Origin: COE1 sp045579665
GTDB lineage: Bacteria > Bacillota > Clostridia > Lachnospirales > Lachnospiraceae
Assembly (NCBI GenBank): GCA_045579665.1
Contig: JAZNMO010000145.1
Location: forward strand, 1 to 15,932
Reading direction: 5' to 3'
DNA: 15,932 nucleotides
A program made the position numbers and the translations under genes. Positions within the stretch are counted from its first letter, which is position 1. Every line of letters starts with the position of its first letter. Shown here piece by piece: positions 1 to 6,755 of the stretch. The notes beneath the pieces are model-generated. The model was not told where the DNA came from. It was given only the letters and a program-made list of their open reading frames with translations, and searched no databases.

Positions 1-117
1 AATTGCATTATCAGTATTTGTTACGAATCTTTTCAAGATTCAGCCACGAATACTTTTTGCGCTAATTTTGCTGACGAGATTAATAACATATCAATCTGCT
101 GATTTTGAACCGAAAAC
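1..117. other. Left-edge stretch, no confident gene
   Basis: Nothing here can be called a gene with confidence. Plus frame 2 is open from the window edge to a TAA at 122-124 (40 codons) and its translation is hydrophobic in the middle (RILFALILL), so it could be the last residues of a membrane protein entering from the left. I do not recognise it. The stretch also holds two hairpins, listed separately. The N-terminal third of the S66 peptidase whose remains begin near 118 is not found here, so this DNA probably replaced it by deletion or rearrangement. Confidence 0.3.
14..53. other. Two-tier stem-loop
   Basis: GAATCTT (25-31) and AAGATTC (35-41) form a perfect 7-bp stem around a 3-base loop. 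Outside it, GTATTTG (14-20) pairs with CGAATAC (47-53), with one G-T wobble. The sequence then runs into TTTTT (54-58). It could be a terminator or a structured end of something left of the window. It may also be chance in AT-rich DNA. Confidence 0.35.
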
Positions 118-132
118 GGTTTAATCAGCAGA
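95..132. other. Nested perfect inverted repeats
   Basis: TCTGCTGATT (95-104) is perfectly complementary to AATCAGCAGA (123-132). Inside it AACCG (108-112) pairs with CGGTT (117-121) around AAAA, giving a long hairpin with one small internal bulge. It lies exactly where recognisable S66 peptidase sequence begins (about 118-142), so it may mark the breakpoint that truncated that gene. No transposase or target-site duplication can be seen in the window to support a mobile element. Confidence 0.45.
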
Positions 133-790
133 CACTATTTAGATTATGATTTAATTAGAAACAATCCTAAGATATTATGCGGTTATTCAGATATCACTGT
201 TTTGTTGAATGCAGTTTATGCAAATACAGGGTTGGTGACATATCATGGACCACATTTTAGTACCTTTGGTTTTGAACAAGAGGCTGAATACACACAAAAG
301 AATTTCTTTGATTGCATGATGGGAGAAAATGCTTTACGTATATTACCTTCTCAATCAGCAGGTAATTATCATGTTATCCAAGAAGGAATATGTGAAGGAG
401 AAATCATAGGCGGGAACCTTTGTACATTGAATCTATTGCAAGGTACTCCATATATGCCTGACTTGAAAGATAAAGTGTTATTTATTGAAGATGATAAATA
501 TCATGGGAGATTATTTTATTTATGAGTTTGACCGTAATCTTCAATCCTTATTACAGGTTTCAGGAGCAGAATCCATAAAAGGAATTGTCTTTGGAAGATT
601 TGAGGAAAGCTGTTAGCTAGATGAAGTGGTCATTAGAAAGATTGTTGAGAACAAAATAGATACAAGTATTCCTGTGATTTTCGGTGTAGATTTTGGACAT
701 GTATTTCCGATGATGACATTTCCCATCGGAGGAAAGGTAAAAATTGAAGCAAGAAATGATGAAATCAAAATGGAAATTATTGAACATTAA
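118..790 (+). pseudogene. Decayed S66 peptidase (LD-carboxypeptidase / MccF-like)
   Basis: These are the remains of a serine peptidase of family S66, which cleaves L,D-peptide bonds in cell-wall recycling or, in MccF, inactivates microcin C-type peptide-nucleotides. Frame 1 reads LDYDLI...PKILCGYSDITVLLNA, with the family's nucleophile serine in GYSD, and continues through GGNLCTLN to LFIEDD with the expected catalytic glutamate. The frame then stops at a TGA (523-525). Homology resumes in frame 2 at 524 with EFDRNLQSLL, meets an in-frame TAG at 614-616, and continues to GVDFGHVFPMMTFPIGG, with the catalytic histidine, and a TAA at 788-790. The N-terminal third is absent. With one frameshift, one nonsense codon and a missing N-terminus the gene cannot make the enzyme, although sequence around all three catalytic residues survives, so decay looks recent. 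Confidence 0.85.
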
Positions 791-810
791 TTTGTGATTC
801 TAATCAAGAA

Positions 811-833
811 AGGAGGATGTGGCAGAAATGTGA
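811..833 (+). promoter_or_regulatory. Strong Shine-Dalgarno with ATG-TGA start-stop
   Basis: A consensus AGGAGG (811-816) is followed 11 bases later by ATG (828-830) and immediately by TGA (831-833). This ATG is in frame with the downstream GNAT gene (ATG at 861), which has only a weak ribosome binding site of its own. Either codon 2 of a longer GNAT reading frame has become a stop, or the minimal ORF delivers ribosomes for reinitiation at 861. The sequence shows the arrangement but cannot decide between these. Confidence 0.45.
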
Positions 834-860
834 GAATTTATCTGTCACAAGAAAGAAGCT

Positions 861-1736
861 ATGGAATATATAAGAGCAACAAAAGAAGATGCAGAGGAAA
901 TATATAAGTTAGTACAGGAAACAATCATAACAGTTTATCCAAAGTATTACCCCTATGATGTCGTAAAGTTTTTTAGTCATCATCACAGCAAAGAGAATAT
1001 TGTGAAGGATATTGATAAGGGGCATGTCAGTATTTTGAAGGTTGATGATAAGATGGTGGGAACTGGAAGCTATGAAGGTAACCATATTACGAGAGTGTAT
1101 GTCTTGCCAAGATATGAGGGATATGGTTATGGTAGCTTCATTATGCAGTGTCTGGAAGAAGAAATTGCAAAAGAACATAGCTATGCGCAGTTAGACGCGT
1201 CACTTCCAGCAAGTCATATGTATGAACAGAGAGGTTATAACACTCTTAAGCATGAGCGTATCTGGGTAGGAGATGGCGTGGTATTGGTATATGAGGTTAT
1301 GGTAAAAGAGTTGCCTAAGGTAAGTAAGGAAATATCTTATGAAGGTAAGTACTTTGTGTCTGTTTCTAATTCAGCAAATGGCGAGGTGGATAGTAGTACA
1401 CTGTTTGAATATCATCAGAAAGGGAATGTTGTGTGGGCAAATTATTTCGGTCAGGATGTTTTTAAAGGCGATTTGCTTGGAACAGTGGCTGTTAATGGAG
1501 AATTAGATTTCTATTATCAGCATATCAATACTCAGAATGAGGTGAGAATCGGTAGATGTCATAGTACACCGAGTATTATGGAGGATGGTAGAGTGCGATT
1601 GACAGAAGAATGGCAGTGGCTGAATGGTGATATGTCAAAGGGAAGTTCTGTACTTGAAGAACAGGTAGTTCGCAGACTGAATGCAGGGTGTGTGATTGAG
1701 GATATATGTGCCCAGAAGAAAGAAGATAATGTATAA
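861..1736 (+). CDS. GNAT acetyltransferase fused to a C-terminal beta-rich domain
   Basis: The protein has two domains. Residues 1 to about 150 are a GNAT N-acetyltransferase that would move an acetyl group from acetyl-CoA to an unknown amine. The N-terminus MEYIRATKEDAEEI is the usual first strand and helix, and RYEGYGYG (84-91) is the acetyl-CoA pyrophosphate-binding loop, followed by ASHMYEQRGY typical of the last helix and strand. Residues about 158-270 (GKYFVSVSNSANGEV ... ITQ-like strands ... MEDGRVRLTEEWQW) resemble short stand-alone Firmicute proteins that are often labelled N-acetylglutamate synthase without biochemical support; I would not assign that activity. The ATG at 861 fits the start of the GNAT fold, but its ribosome binding site is poor, and an in-frame ATG at 828 is blocked by TGA. 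It is the first intact gene of the plus-strand run, 42 bases before the next. Confidence 0.85.
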   Translation: MEYIRATKEDAEEIYKLVQETIITVYPKYYPYDVVKFFSHHHSKENIVKDIDKGHVSILKVDDKMVGTGSYEGNHITRVYVLPRYEGYGYGSFIMQCLEEEIAKEHSYAQLDASLPASHMYEQRGYNTLKHERIWVGDGVVLVYEVMVKELPKVSKEISYEGKYFVSVSNSANGEVDSSTLFEYHQKGNVVWANYFGQDVFKGDLLGTVAVNGELDFYYQHINTQNEVRIGRCHSTPSIMEDGRVRLTEEWQWLNGDMSKGSSVLEEQVVRRLNAGCVIEDICAQKKEDNV

Positions 1737-1778
1737 GAATAGAGACGTGTTAGTTCGGTTCAAAGGGGGAAATTAGTA

Positions 1779-2366
1779 ATGCATACGCCTATATTAGAAA
1801 CCAAGCGACTTATATTACGTCCATTTAAGTTGGATGATGCAGAAGCAGTTTTTGAAGGCTGGGAGTCAGACCCAGAGGTTGCCCGATATATGTTTTGGAC
1901 AAGTCATAATGATATAGGGAAAACAAGAGAATGGCTTGTGTTTGAAGTTGGGCAGATTGAGAAGGATGATTGGTACAGATTTGCGATTGTCTTAAAAGAT
2001 ACAAATGAGTTGATAGGAACTGGGCTTATTTACTACGAAGATGAGGTTTCATCCTGGGAAATTGGCTATAACCTTGGGAAGAGATATTGGGGAAATGGTT
2101 ACACGACTGAAGCAATGAAAGAGATTTTGTCATTTGCTAGTAGGGAATTGGGAATCCATGAGCTTGTAGGGAGGTTTGCCATAGAGAATTCTGCATCTGG
2201 TAATGTAATGAGAAAGCTTGGATTTCAGTATGAGAAGGATATTCCTTATGAATGTAATGATGGTAAGGTGCAGTTGGTAGGAGAGTTGTGGCGATTGAGA
2301 ATTATATATGATAAAAAGAACATTTCCCGACTTGAGAAGAGAAATTGTGCGGTCAGTCGGGGGTAA
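1779..2366 (+). CDS. GNAT acetyltransferase, RimJ/RimL type
   Basis: This belongs to the acetyltransferase_3 (RimJ/RimL-like) branch of GNAT, whose members acetylate protein N-termini or small molecules; the substrate cannot be told. ETKRLILRPFKLDDA (7-21) is the family's typical opening and KRYWGNGYTTEA (101-112) the acetyl-CoA loop, followed by ENSASGNVMRKLGF (136-149). An AAAGGGGG ribosome binding site lies about 9 bases before the ATG. Oddly, residues from about 183 to the stop (SRLEKRNCAVSRG) are encoded by the first unit of the 53-bp hairpin array, and the TAA comes right after that unit's right arm. The native C-terminus may therefore have been replaced or extended by the array. A related but clearly divergent gene of the same branch lies at 6756. 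Confidence 0.9.
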   Translation: MHTPILETKRLILRPFKLDDAEAVFEGWESDPEVARYMFWTSHNDIGKTREWLVFEVGQIEKDDWYRFAIVLKDTNELIGTGLIYYEDEVSSWEIGYNLGKRYWGNGYTTEAMKEILSFASRELGIHELVGRFAIENSASGNVMRKLGFQYEKDIPYECNDGKVQLVGELWRLRIIYDKKNISRLEKRNCAVSRG

Positions 2367-2520
2367 AAGGTCAAATAATCCGACTGGATAAGAAAAATGA
2401 GGTGAGCAGTCGGGAAAAGTAATTAGAAAATCCCGACTAGAGAATGGAAAAGGTGTATTCAGTCGGAAAGAATAAGTAAATTATCCCGACTGGAGATGCG
2501 GAATGCTCGAAATAGTCGGA
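2326..2520. repeat. Tandem array of four 53-bp hairpin units
   Basis: Four units each contain the left arm CCCGACT and the right arm AGTCGGG, which are reverse complements, separated by 22 bases and followed by a 17-base linker. Left arms are at 2326, 2379, 2432 and 2485; right arms at 2355, 2408, 2461 and 2514. Every step is exactly 53 bp. Arms are almost invariant: the first C is T in unit 2, and the last G is A in units 3 and 4. The 22-base interiors share only a loose pattern (nGAGAAGnGAAATG), so the units arose by tandem duplication and then diverged except in the arms. Each right arm can also pair with the next left arm across the 17-base linker. The period is not a multiple of three, so the array does not encode a peptide repeat. 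It begins inside the upstream GNAT gene and ends just before the next gene. I cannot match it to a named repeat family. Confidence 0.9.
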
Positions 2521-2561
2521 AGGTTGAAAATACAATGGATAATAAAGGAGAGCATGAAAGT

Positions 2562-2978
2562 ATGACTGACTACATACAAGTATTTAAACATAACACAGAT
2601 GACTTAAAACAAAAGACTCTCATAGAAGGTGCCCTAGAGTGCTTAGACAAATTTGGTAAATGCTTTGAAAATGAGGATATAGCGGGAATGGATGCTTGTT
2701 TTCATTTTCCTCACTATATTATTAGTGGAAATGAAGTCATTTGTTGGAAGGAAGCAGGGCAATTACCACTAATGTTTTTCGAAGATTTGAAAAAACAAGG
2801 ATTTAAAAGGACTGTGGTTACAAGGAGAGAGCCGATATTGGTTTCGGAAAATAAGGTTCACTTCCTATACAGTTATTACAGAGAAGATGTAAATGGAAAC
2901 GTAATGAGTGAACATGACAATGTTTGGATTGTAACTTTGAAAGATGGCAAGTGGGGAATCCAGGTGAGGTCGTATTAG
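2562..2978 (+). CDS. NTF2-like (SnoaL-type fold) protein
   Basis: The 138-residue protein starts with a helix (about 18-40) and ends in beta-strands that include HDNVWIVTLKDGKWGIQVRSY, the signature ending of many NTF2-like/SnoaL-like proteins. The fold is a cone-shaped pocket used for ligand binding, isomerisation or hydrolysis. No catalytic Asp/His pair stands out, so the function is unknown. The frame is open from an ATG at 2496, but that start lies inside the last hairpin unit. I prefer ATG 2562, which has AAAGGAG at 2544-2550 upstream and matches where the domain begins; ATG 2535 is a further alternative. Thirteen bases separate it from the next gene. Confidence 0.75.
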   Translation: MTDYIQVFKHNTDDLKQKTLIEGALECLDKFGKCFENEDIAGMDACFHFPHYIISGNEVICWKEAGQLPLMFFEDLKKQGFKRTVVTRREPILVSENKVHFLYSYYREDVNGNVMSEHDNVWIVTLKDGKWGIQVRSY

Positions 2979-2991
2979 AGGAGAGGAAGCT

Positions 2992-3333
2992 ATGAACATA
3001 CAAATATTTGGAATAAATAAGTGTTTTGATACGAAGAAGGCGATGCGATATTTCAAGGAGAGAAATATCAAATATCAGTTTATAGATATGAAAGAAAAGG
3101 GTATGAGTAAGGGCGAGTATACCAGTGTGAAGCAAGCGGTTGGTGGTATTGAGAAGATGCTTGATGAGAACTGTAAGGACAAAGACACATTAGCGCTGAT
3201 TCAATATATTGCTGATGAGGATAAGGATGAGAAAATTTTGGAAAATCAGAAGGTGTTGAGAACTCCGATTGTTAGAAATGGTAAGCAGGCTACAATAGGT
3301 TTTGTACCGGATGTATGGAAGGATTGGAAGTAG
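2992..3333 (+). CDS. ArsC/Spx-family thioredoxin-fold protein
   Basis: This is a 113-residue protein of the ArsC/Spx family. MNIQIFGINKCFDTKKA (1-17) forms the first strand and the redox site with Cys11. VLRTPIVRNGKQATIGF (88-104) carries the family's cis-proline region and the arginine expected of ArsC-like proteins. The site reads C-F-D-T, so it lacks the second cysteine of the CXXC switch of Spx regulators and is nearer the single-cysteine ArsC pattern. It could be a glutaredoxin-dependent reductase for arsenate or another oxyanion, but no ars genes are nearby, so that role is only a possibility. A GAGGAGAGG ribosome binding site lies before the ATG. The stop codon adjoins the ribosome binding site of the transcarbamylase gene, suggesting translational coupling. 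Confidence 0.85.
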   Translation: MNIQIFGINKCFDTKKAMRYFKERNIKYQFIDMKEKGMSKGEYTSVKQAVGGIEKMLDENCKDKDTLALIQYIADEDKDEKILENQKVLRTPIVRNGKQATIGFVPDVWKDWK

Positions 3334-3346
3334 GAGGCTTAACAAA

Positions 3347-4177
3347 ATGAAACATTTTGTAAGATTAACGGATTATAAATCAGAGGATATATTTGATATT
3401 TTTCGCATAGCAGATGAGATTAAGCAGGGAAAGTATACAGATATCTTAAAAGGGAAGTGTGTAGTAATGTTTTTCCCTGAGTCTAGCATTAGAACACGAA
3501 TTTCTTTTGAAAAAGGAATTCATTTGTTAGGCGGACAGACAATTCTGTTTTCACCGGAAACACTTGATAAAAAAGAAGATTTGAAGGATGTATGTGGCTA
3601 TCTGAATAACTGGGCTAATTTGGTGGTTGCGCGACATAAGGATATTGGTGTGGTGGAGAAGCTTTCAAAGTATCTGTCAGTTCCTGTAATTAATGCAATG
3701 ACATCTGTGAATCATCCTTGTGAAATTGTTTCGGATATGTATGCACTTTTTAAGCTTAGAAAGGATTTTCTTCAGGATAAGTATTTGTTCTGTGGCGCAA
3801 AGGGTAATATCGGTCTGGCGTGGAAAGAAGCTGCTGAAGTTATGGGATTTGAGTTGGAACAGTGCTGTGCAAAAGGGCATGAGATGGAAGGAGTAGCGAT
3901 ATATCATAATATTTGTGAAGCGATTAAAGGAAAAGATATTGTTTGCACGGATTCTTTGCAGGTAGATGTAGTTGATGTTTTTCGAGACTTTCAGGTCACA
4001 AAAACTGTTATGGATATGGCAAATGAAGGAGCGATGTTGAACTCTTGTCCGCCATTTTATAGAGGTGAAGAGGTTTCGGCTGATGTGATTGATTCAGAGT
4101 ATTTTGTAGGATATGAGTTTAAGAAATGTTTGCTGGAGGTACAGCAGGCGATAATGGTTTATTGTTTGATACAGTAG
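3347..4177 (+). CDS. Atypical transcarbamylase (ATCase/OTCase superfamily)
   Basis: This 276-residue protein is of the aspartate/ornithine carbamoyltransferase superfamily, which moves a carbamoyl group from carbamoyl phosphate to an amine. The carbamoyl-phosphate half is recognisable: ESSIRTRISFEKG (45-57) corresponds to the STRTR motif with Thr replaced by Ile, and NHPCEIVSD (122-130) to HPCQ with Gln replaced by Glu. The second-substrate half is unlike known enzymes: ornithine carbamoyltransferase's SMG motif is missing (TDSLQ at 201-205), and the HCLP loop reads NSCPPFYRGEEV (232-243). It is also shorter than usual (about 300-335 residues). The substrate is therefore probably neither ornithine nor aspartate, or the protein is not catalytic. 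ATG 3347 is chosen over an upstream in-frame start at 3302 because AGGAGG (3332-3337) lies 9 bases before it and the earlier start would overlap the previous gene. Confidence 0.8.
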   Translation: MKHFVRLTDYKSEDIFDIFRIADEIKQGKYTDILKGKCVVMFFPESSIRTRISFEKGIHLLGGQTILFSPETLDKKEDLKDVCGYLNNWANLVVARHKDIGVVEKLSKYLSVPVINAMTSVNHPCEIVSDMYALFKLRKDFLQDKYLFCGAKGNIGLAWKEAAEVMGFELEQCCAKGHEMEGVAIYHNICEAIKGKDIVCTDSLQVDVVDVFRDFQVTKTVMDMANEGAMLNSCPPFYRGEEVSADVIDSEYFVGYEFKKCLLEVQQAIMVYCLIQ

Positions 4178-4204
4178 CTATGATAAAAAGATAGAGGTGT
4201 TTGA

Positions 4205-4996
4205 GTGAACGATAGAAATGACTTATTAAAAAATACATTTTCAAATGTCATAAGTGACTATGAGTATGCTCGTCCAAAATATCCTCAGGAGCTTTATGAG
4301 AAAGTGAGGGAGTTTTCGGGGATAGATACCAATTCACACATTCTGGAAGTTGGAGCAGGGACGGGACAGGCTACAGATTTGTTCCTTGAAAATCAGAGAT
4401 ACAATATAGATGTATTGGAAGTTAGTAAGGAACAGGCAGATTTCCTACGAAGAAAATATAAGGATATAGAAAATATAGATGTGGTTTGTTCGTACTTTGA
4501 GGAGTACCAGACAAATAGCCAGTATGACTTGATATACTCAGCAACAGCCTTTCATTGGATTAACAGTGAAGTTGGTTATCCAAAGGCTTGGAGTATGTTA
4601 AGAGAAGGTGGAACGATGGCGGTATTTTGGCATATGTCCTCAGTTACTTATTATAATCACGGAATATTTGAAGGATTGAATAGGATTAAGAAAAAGTATT
4701 TGCCGAATGAATCTTTAGGCTTTGATGAAGATGGAATAAGGGCTGTCAAGGATAAAAGAATTATGCAGATACAGTCAGGTGGATGTTTTGCAGAACCGGT
4801 GTGCTATGAGTATCGTTGGATAGATACCTATGATGCAGAAAGATATGCAATGTTGATTAATACATATTCAAGTACACAGTTATTGGATGTTGATACGAGG
4901 AATGCTTATTTAAAAGAGGTAAAAGACTATATTAATGAACATGGCGGAATAGTTGAGTTGCCTCAGTTGGTGATGCTTTATCTTGTTAAGAAGTAA
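4205..4996 (+). CDS. Class I SAM-dependent methyltransferase
   Basis: This 263-residue protein has a Rossmann-like methyltransferase fold. VISDYEYARPKYP (15-27) is the common opening of this family, HILEVGAGTGQAT (45-57) is motif I, which binds S-adenosylmethionine, and YDLIYSATAFHWI corresponds to the motif IV region with the frequent FHW segment. It would methylate a small molecule; the acceptor is unknown. Translation probably starts at GTG 4205, with AGAGGTG a few bases before. It follows the transcarbamylase by 27 bases and ends 21 bases before the HAD gene. Confidence 0.9.
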   Translation: MNDRNDLLKNTFSNVISDYEYARPKYPQELYEKVREFSGIDTNSHILEVGAGTGQATDLFLENQRYNIDVLEVSKEQADFLRRKYKDIENIDVVCSYFEEYQTNSQYDLIYSATAFHWINSEVGYPKAWSMLREGGTMAVFWHMSSVTYYNHGIFEGLNRIKKKYLPNESLGFDEDGIRAVKDKRIMQIQSGGCFAEPVCYEYRWIDTYDAERYAMLINTYSSTQLLDVDTRNAYLKEVKDYINEHGGIVELPQLVMLYLVKK

Positions 4997-5017
4997 TTGG
5001 ATTTTAGGAGGAACAAC

Positions 5018-5737
5018 ATGAAATTACCCAAAATGATATTGTTTGACTATGGGCAGACATTAGTAAATGAGAGAAAATTTGATGGCGTGAAAGGAACGGC
5101 TGCCATTTTAAAGCATGCCACGAAGAATAAATACAACTTATCTGCGGAGGCTGTGCAGGAAGAAGCAAATAGAATTAATGACGAATTAGGAAGATTTGAC
5201 CCGGCAAGAAAGCATTTATGTCAGATGGAAGTACCCAATAGTATGTTTTCCCCATATTTGTATGAATCATTAGGGATAGAAGTTCCTTTATCCAATAAAG
5301 AAAAAGACAGAATCTTCTGGGATGAGGCGGCACCTGGCGTGGCGACGGATGGGATTATGGAATTCTTGGATTTTTTGAAGGAGCAGGGGATTCGTACAGG
5401 TGTAATCAGTAATATTTCGTATTGCGGGGAGGCTCTAGTAGAACGTATTTCGAATACTATGCCTAATCATGAGTTTGAATTTATTATAGCAACAAGCGAG
5501 TACATGTTTCGTAAGCCGAATAAGAGAATATTTATGCTTGCGTTGGAAAAGGCAGGACTTTCGGCAGAGGATGTCTGGTACATAGGTGATAATTATGACT
5601 GCGATGTGATAGGAGCAAGAAATGCAGGAATCTTCCCGATTTGGTATCGGGGAGCAATTGAACTACCATATACGGAGCAAGAGGATGTATTGGTAATTGA
5701 ACGGTGGGATGATTTAAGGCAAATGATGAAGGAGTGA
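5018..5737 (+). CDS. HAD-family hydrolase
   Basis: This 239-residue protein is of the haloacid dehalogenase superfamily, probably a phosphatase acting on a phosphorylated metabolite. Motif I is ILFDYGQTL (8-15), with nucleophile Asp10; the usual second Asp is Gly12, as in the DYGxT variant seen in some HAD families. GVISN (128-132) is motif II, Lys166 in RKPNKRIF is motif III, and GDNYDCD (190-196) is the magnesium-binding motif IV. A helical cap lies between motifs I and II. The ATG at 5018 is chosen because AGGAGG (5006-5011) is correctly spaced; the frame extends to 4997, but without a good start. The next gene begins 6 bases after its stop. Confidence 0.9.
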   Translation: MKLPKMILFDYGQTLVNERKFDGVKGTAAILKHATKNKYNLSAEAVQEEANRINDELGRFDPARKHLCQMEVPNSMFSPYLYESLGIEVPLSNKEKDRIFWDEAAPGVATDGIMEFLDFLKEQGIRTGVISNISYCGEALVERISNTMPNHEFEFIIATSEYMFRKPNKRIFMLALEKAGLSAEDVWYIGDNYDCDVIGARNAGIFPIWYRGAIELPYTEQEDVLVIERWDDLRQMMKE

Positions 5738-5743
5738 TAAAAT

Positions 5744-6277
5744 ATGCTGAGACTTAGACCGTATAAAAGCTGTGATGCAAAGAGTATTGTAACATGGTGT
5801 AAGGATGAGGTTAGCTTTAGAAAATGGAGTGCTGACAGATGGGAGTCATATCCGCTTACAGAAGCTGCAATGAATCAAAAATACATGGAATATAACGGTG
5901 ATTGTGAGGAAGAGGATAATTTTTTCCCGATGACAGCTTTTGATGAGAATGGCCCGGTTGGTCACTTAATTATGAGATTTAAGGATGAAAAGAAAACAAT
6001 CCTGCGATTTGGCTTTGTAATTGTAGACGATGCAAAAAGGGGGATGGGATACGGAAAAGAGATGTTACAGCTTGCGTTGAAGTATGCTTTTGAGATATTA
6101 AAGGTCCAAAAGGTTACATTAGGTGTGTTTGATAACAATATGCCGGCTTATTACTGCTATAAAGCGGCTGGATTCCAGGATGTAAAGCTGGATAAAGATA
6201 TTATTTTAGAGCTTTGCGGGGAGCAGTGGAAGATATGGGAATTAGAGATTGAGGAGACGGACTATTACGGAAGATAA
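5744..6277 (+). CDS. GNAT acetyltransferase
   Basis: This is a 177-residue single-domain GNAT enzyme that uses acetyl-CoA on an unknown amine. LRLRPYKSCDAKSI (2-15) opens the fold, LRFGFVIVDDAKRGMGYGKEML (87-108) contains the fourth strand and the RGMGYG acetyl-CoA loop, and DNNMPAYYCYKAAGF carries the late conserved Asn and Tyr. The ribosome binding site GAAGGAG lies inside the last codons of the HAD gene, whose TGA is 6 bases before this ATG, so the two are translationally coupled. Confidence 0.9.
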   Translation: MLRLRPYKSCDAKSIVTWCKDEVSFRKWSADRWESYPLTEAAMNQKYMEYNGDCEEEDNFFPMTAFDENGPVGHLIMRFKDEKKTILRFGFVIVDDAKRGMGYGKEMLQLALKYAFEILKVQKVTLGVFDNNMPAYYCYKAAGFQDVKLDKDIILELCGEQWKIWELEIEETDYYGR

Positions 6278-6301
6278 ATAGTTATATGAGGAGATTATGA
6301 A

Positions 6302-6742
6302 ATGACACGTGTAGAGAAAGCAAAAAAGTTGTTTGAACAGAATAATTATCATTGTTCGCAGTCTGTTCTTGCGGTATTTGCAGAAGAATTAGGAATTACG
6401 GAAAAGCAGGCCTTAAAGTTAGGAGGCTGTTTCGGTGGAGGAATGTGCAAGGGCGAAGTGTGTGGCGCCTGTGTAGGAGCTTTGATGGCACTGGGGCTTA
6501 AATATGGTCAATGTGATATTGATGATATAGAAAGCAGGACGAAAACAAATGATGTAACAGTAAGATTTTTGGACTCATTTGCCAAGGAGAATGGCTCGTA
6601 TATTTGCAAAGAAATATTAGGTTATGACTTGTCAATACCGGAAGAAAAAGTAGAAGCAAGGGCAAAAGGGTTGTTTGTTACACTTTGTCCTAAGATGGTG
6701 GAGTCAGCAGTGAAGCTTGTTGAGAAAATAATAGAAGAATGA
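6302..6742 (+). CDS. C_GCAxxG_C_C family redox protein
   Basis: This 146-residue protein matches the C_GCAxxG_C_C family of small proteins named for spaced cysteines. Seen here are Cys18 (NYHCSQSV), Cys43 and Cys49 in GGCFGGGMCKGEVCGACVGALMALG (41-65), Cys54 and Cys57, then one cysteine in SYICKEILG and one in VTLCPKMV. The family is thought to be redox-active or metal-binding and is common in Clostridia; its reaction is not established. It often occurs alone in operons, so the neighbours do not clarify the role. Good ribosome binding site (GAGGAGA) before ATG 6302. Confidence 0.9.
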   Translation: MTRVEKAKKLFEQNNYHCSQSVLAVFAEELGITEKQALKLGGCFGGGMCKGEVCGACVGALMALGLKYGQCDIDDIESRTKTNDVTVRFLDSFAKENGSYICKEILGYDLSIPEEKVEARAKGLFVTLCPKMVESAVKLVEKIIEE

Positions 6743-6755
6743 GGGAGAGAGGATT

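Noticed and set aside
817..873. Short ORF from ATG 817 (18 residues)
   Set aside because: AGGAGG directly abuts this ATG, leaving no spacing for initiation, and the peptide resembles nothing.
2326..2520. CRISPR array
   Set aside because: The conserved parts are 7-base arms in inverted orientation, not one long direct repeat; the interiors share ancestry unlike spacers; there are no cas genes.
2496..2561. Longer N-terminus of the NTF2-like protein
   Set aside because: The extra residues are encoded by the hairpin array and lack a good ribosome binding site; the start at 2562 fits the domain.
2818..3135. Minus-strand ORF across the NTF2-like and ArsC-like genes
   Set aside because: It lies antisense to two recognisable genes, has unlikely composition and no homology signal; other minus-strand ORFs left of 11800 were dismissed for the same reasons.
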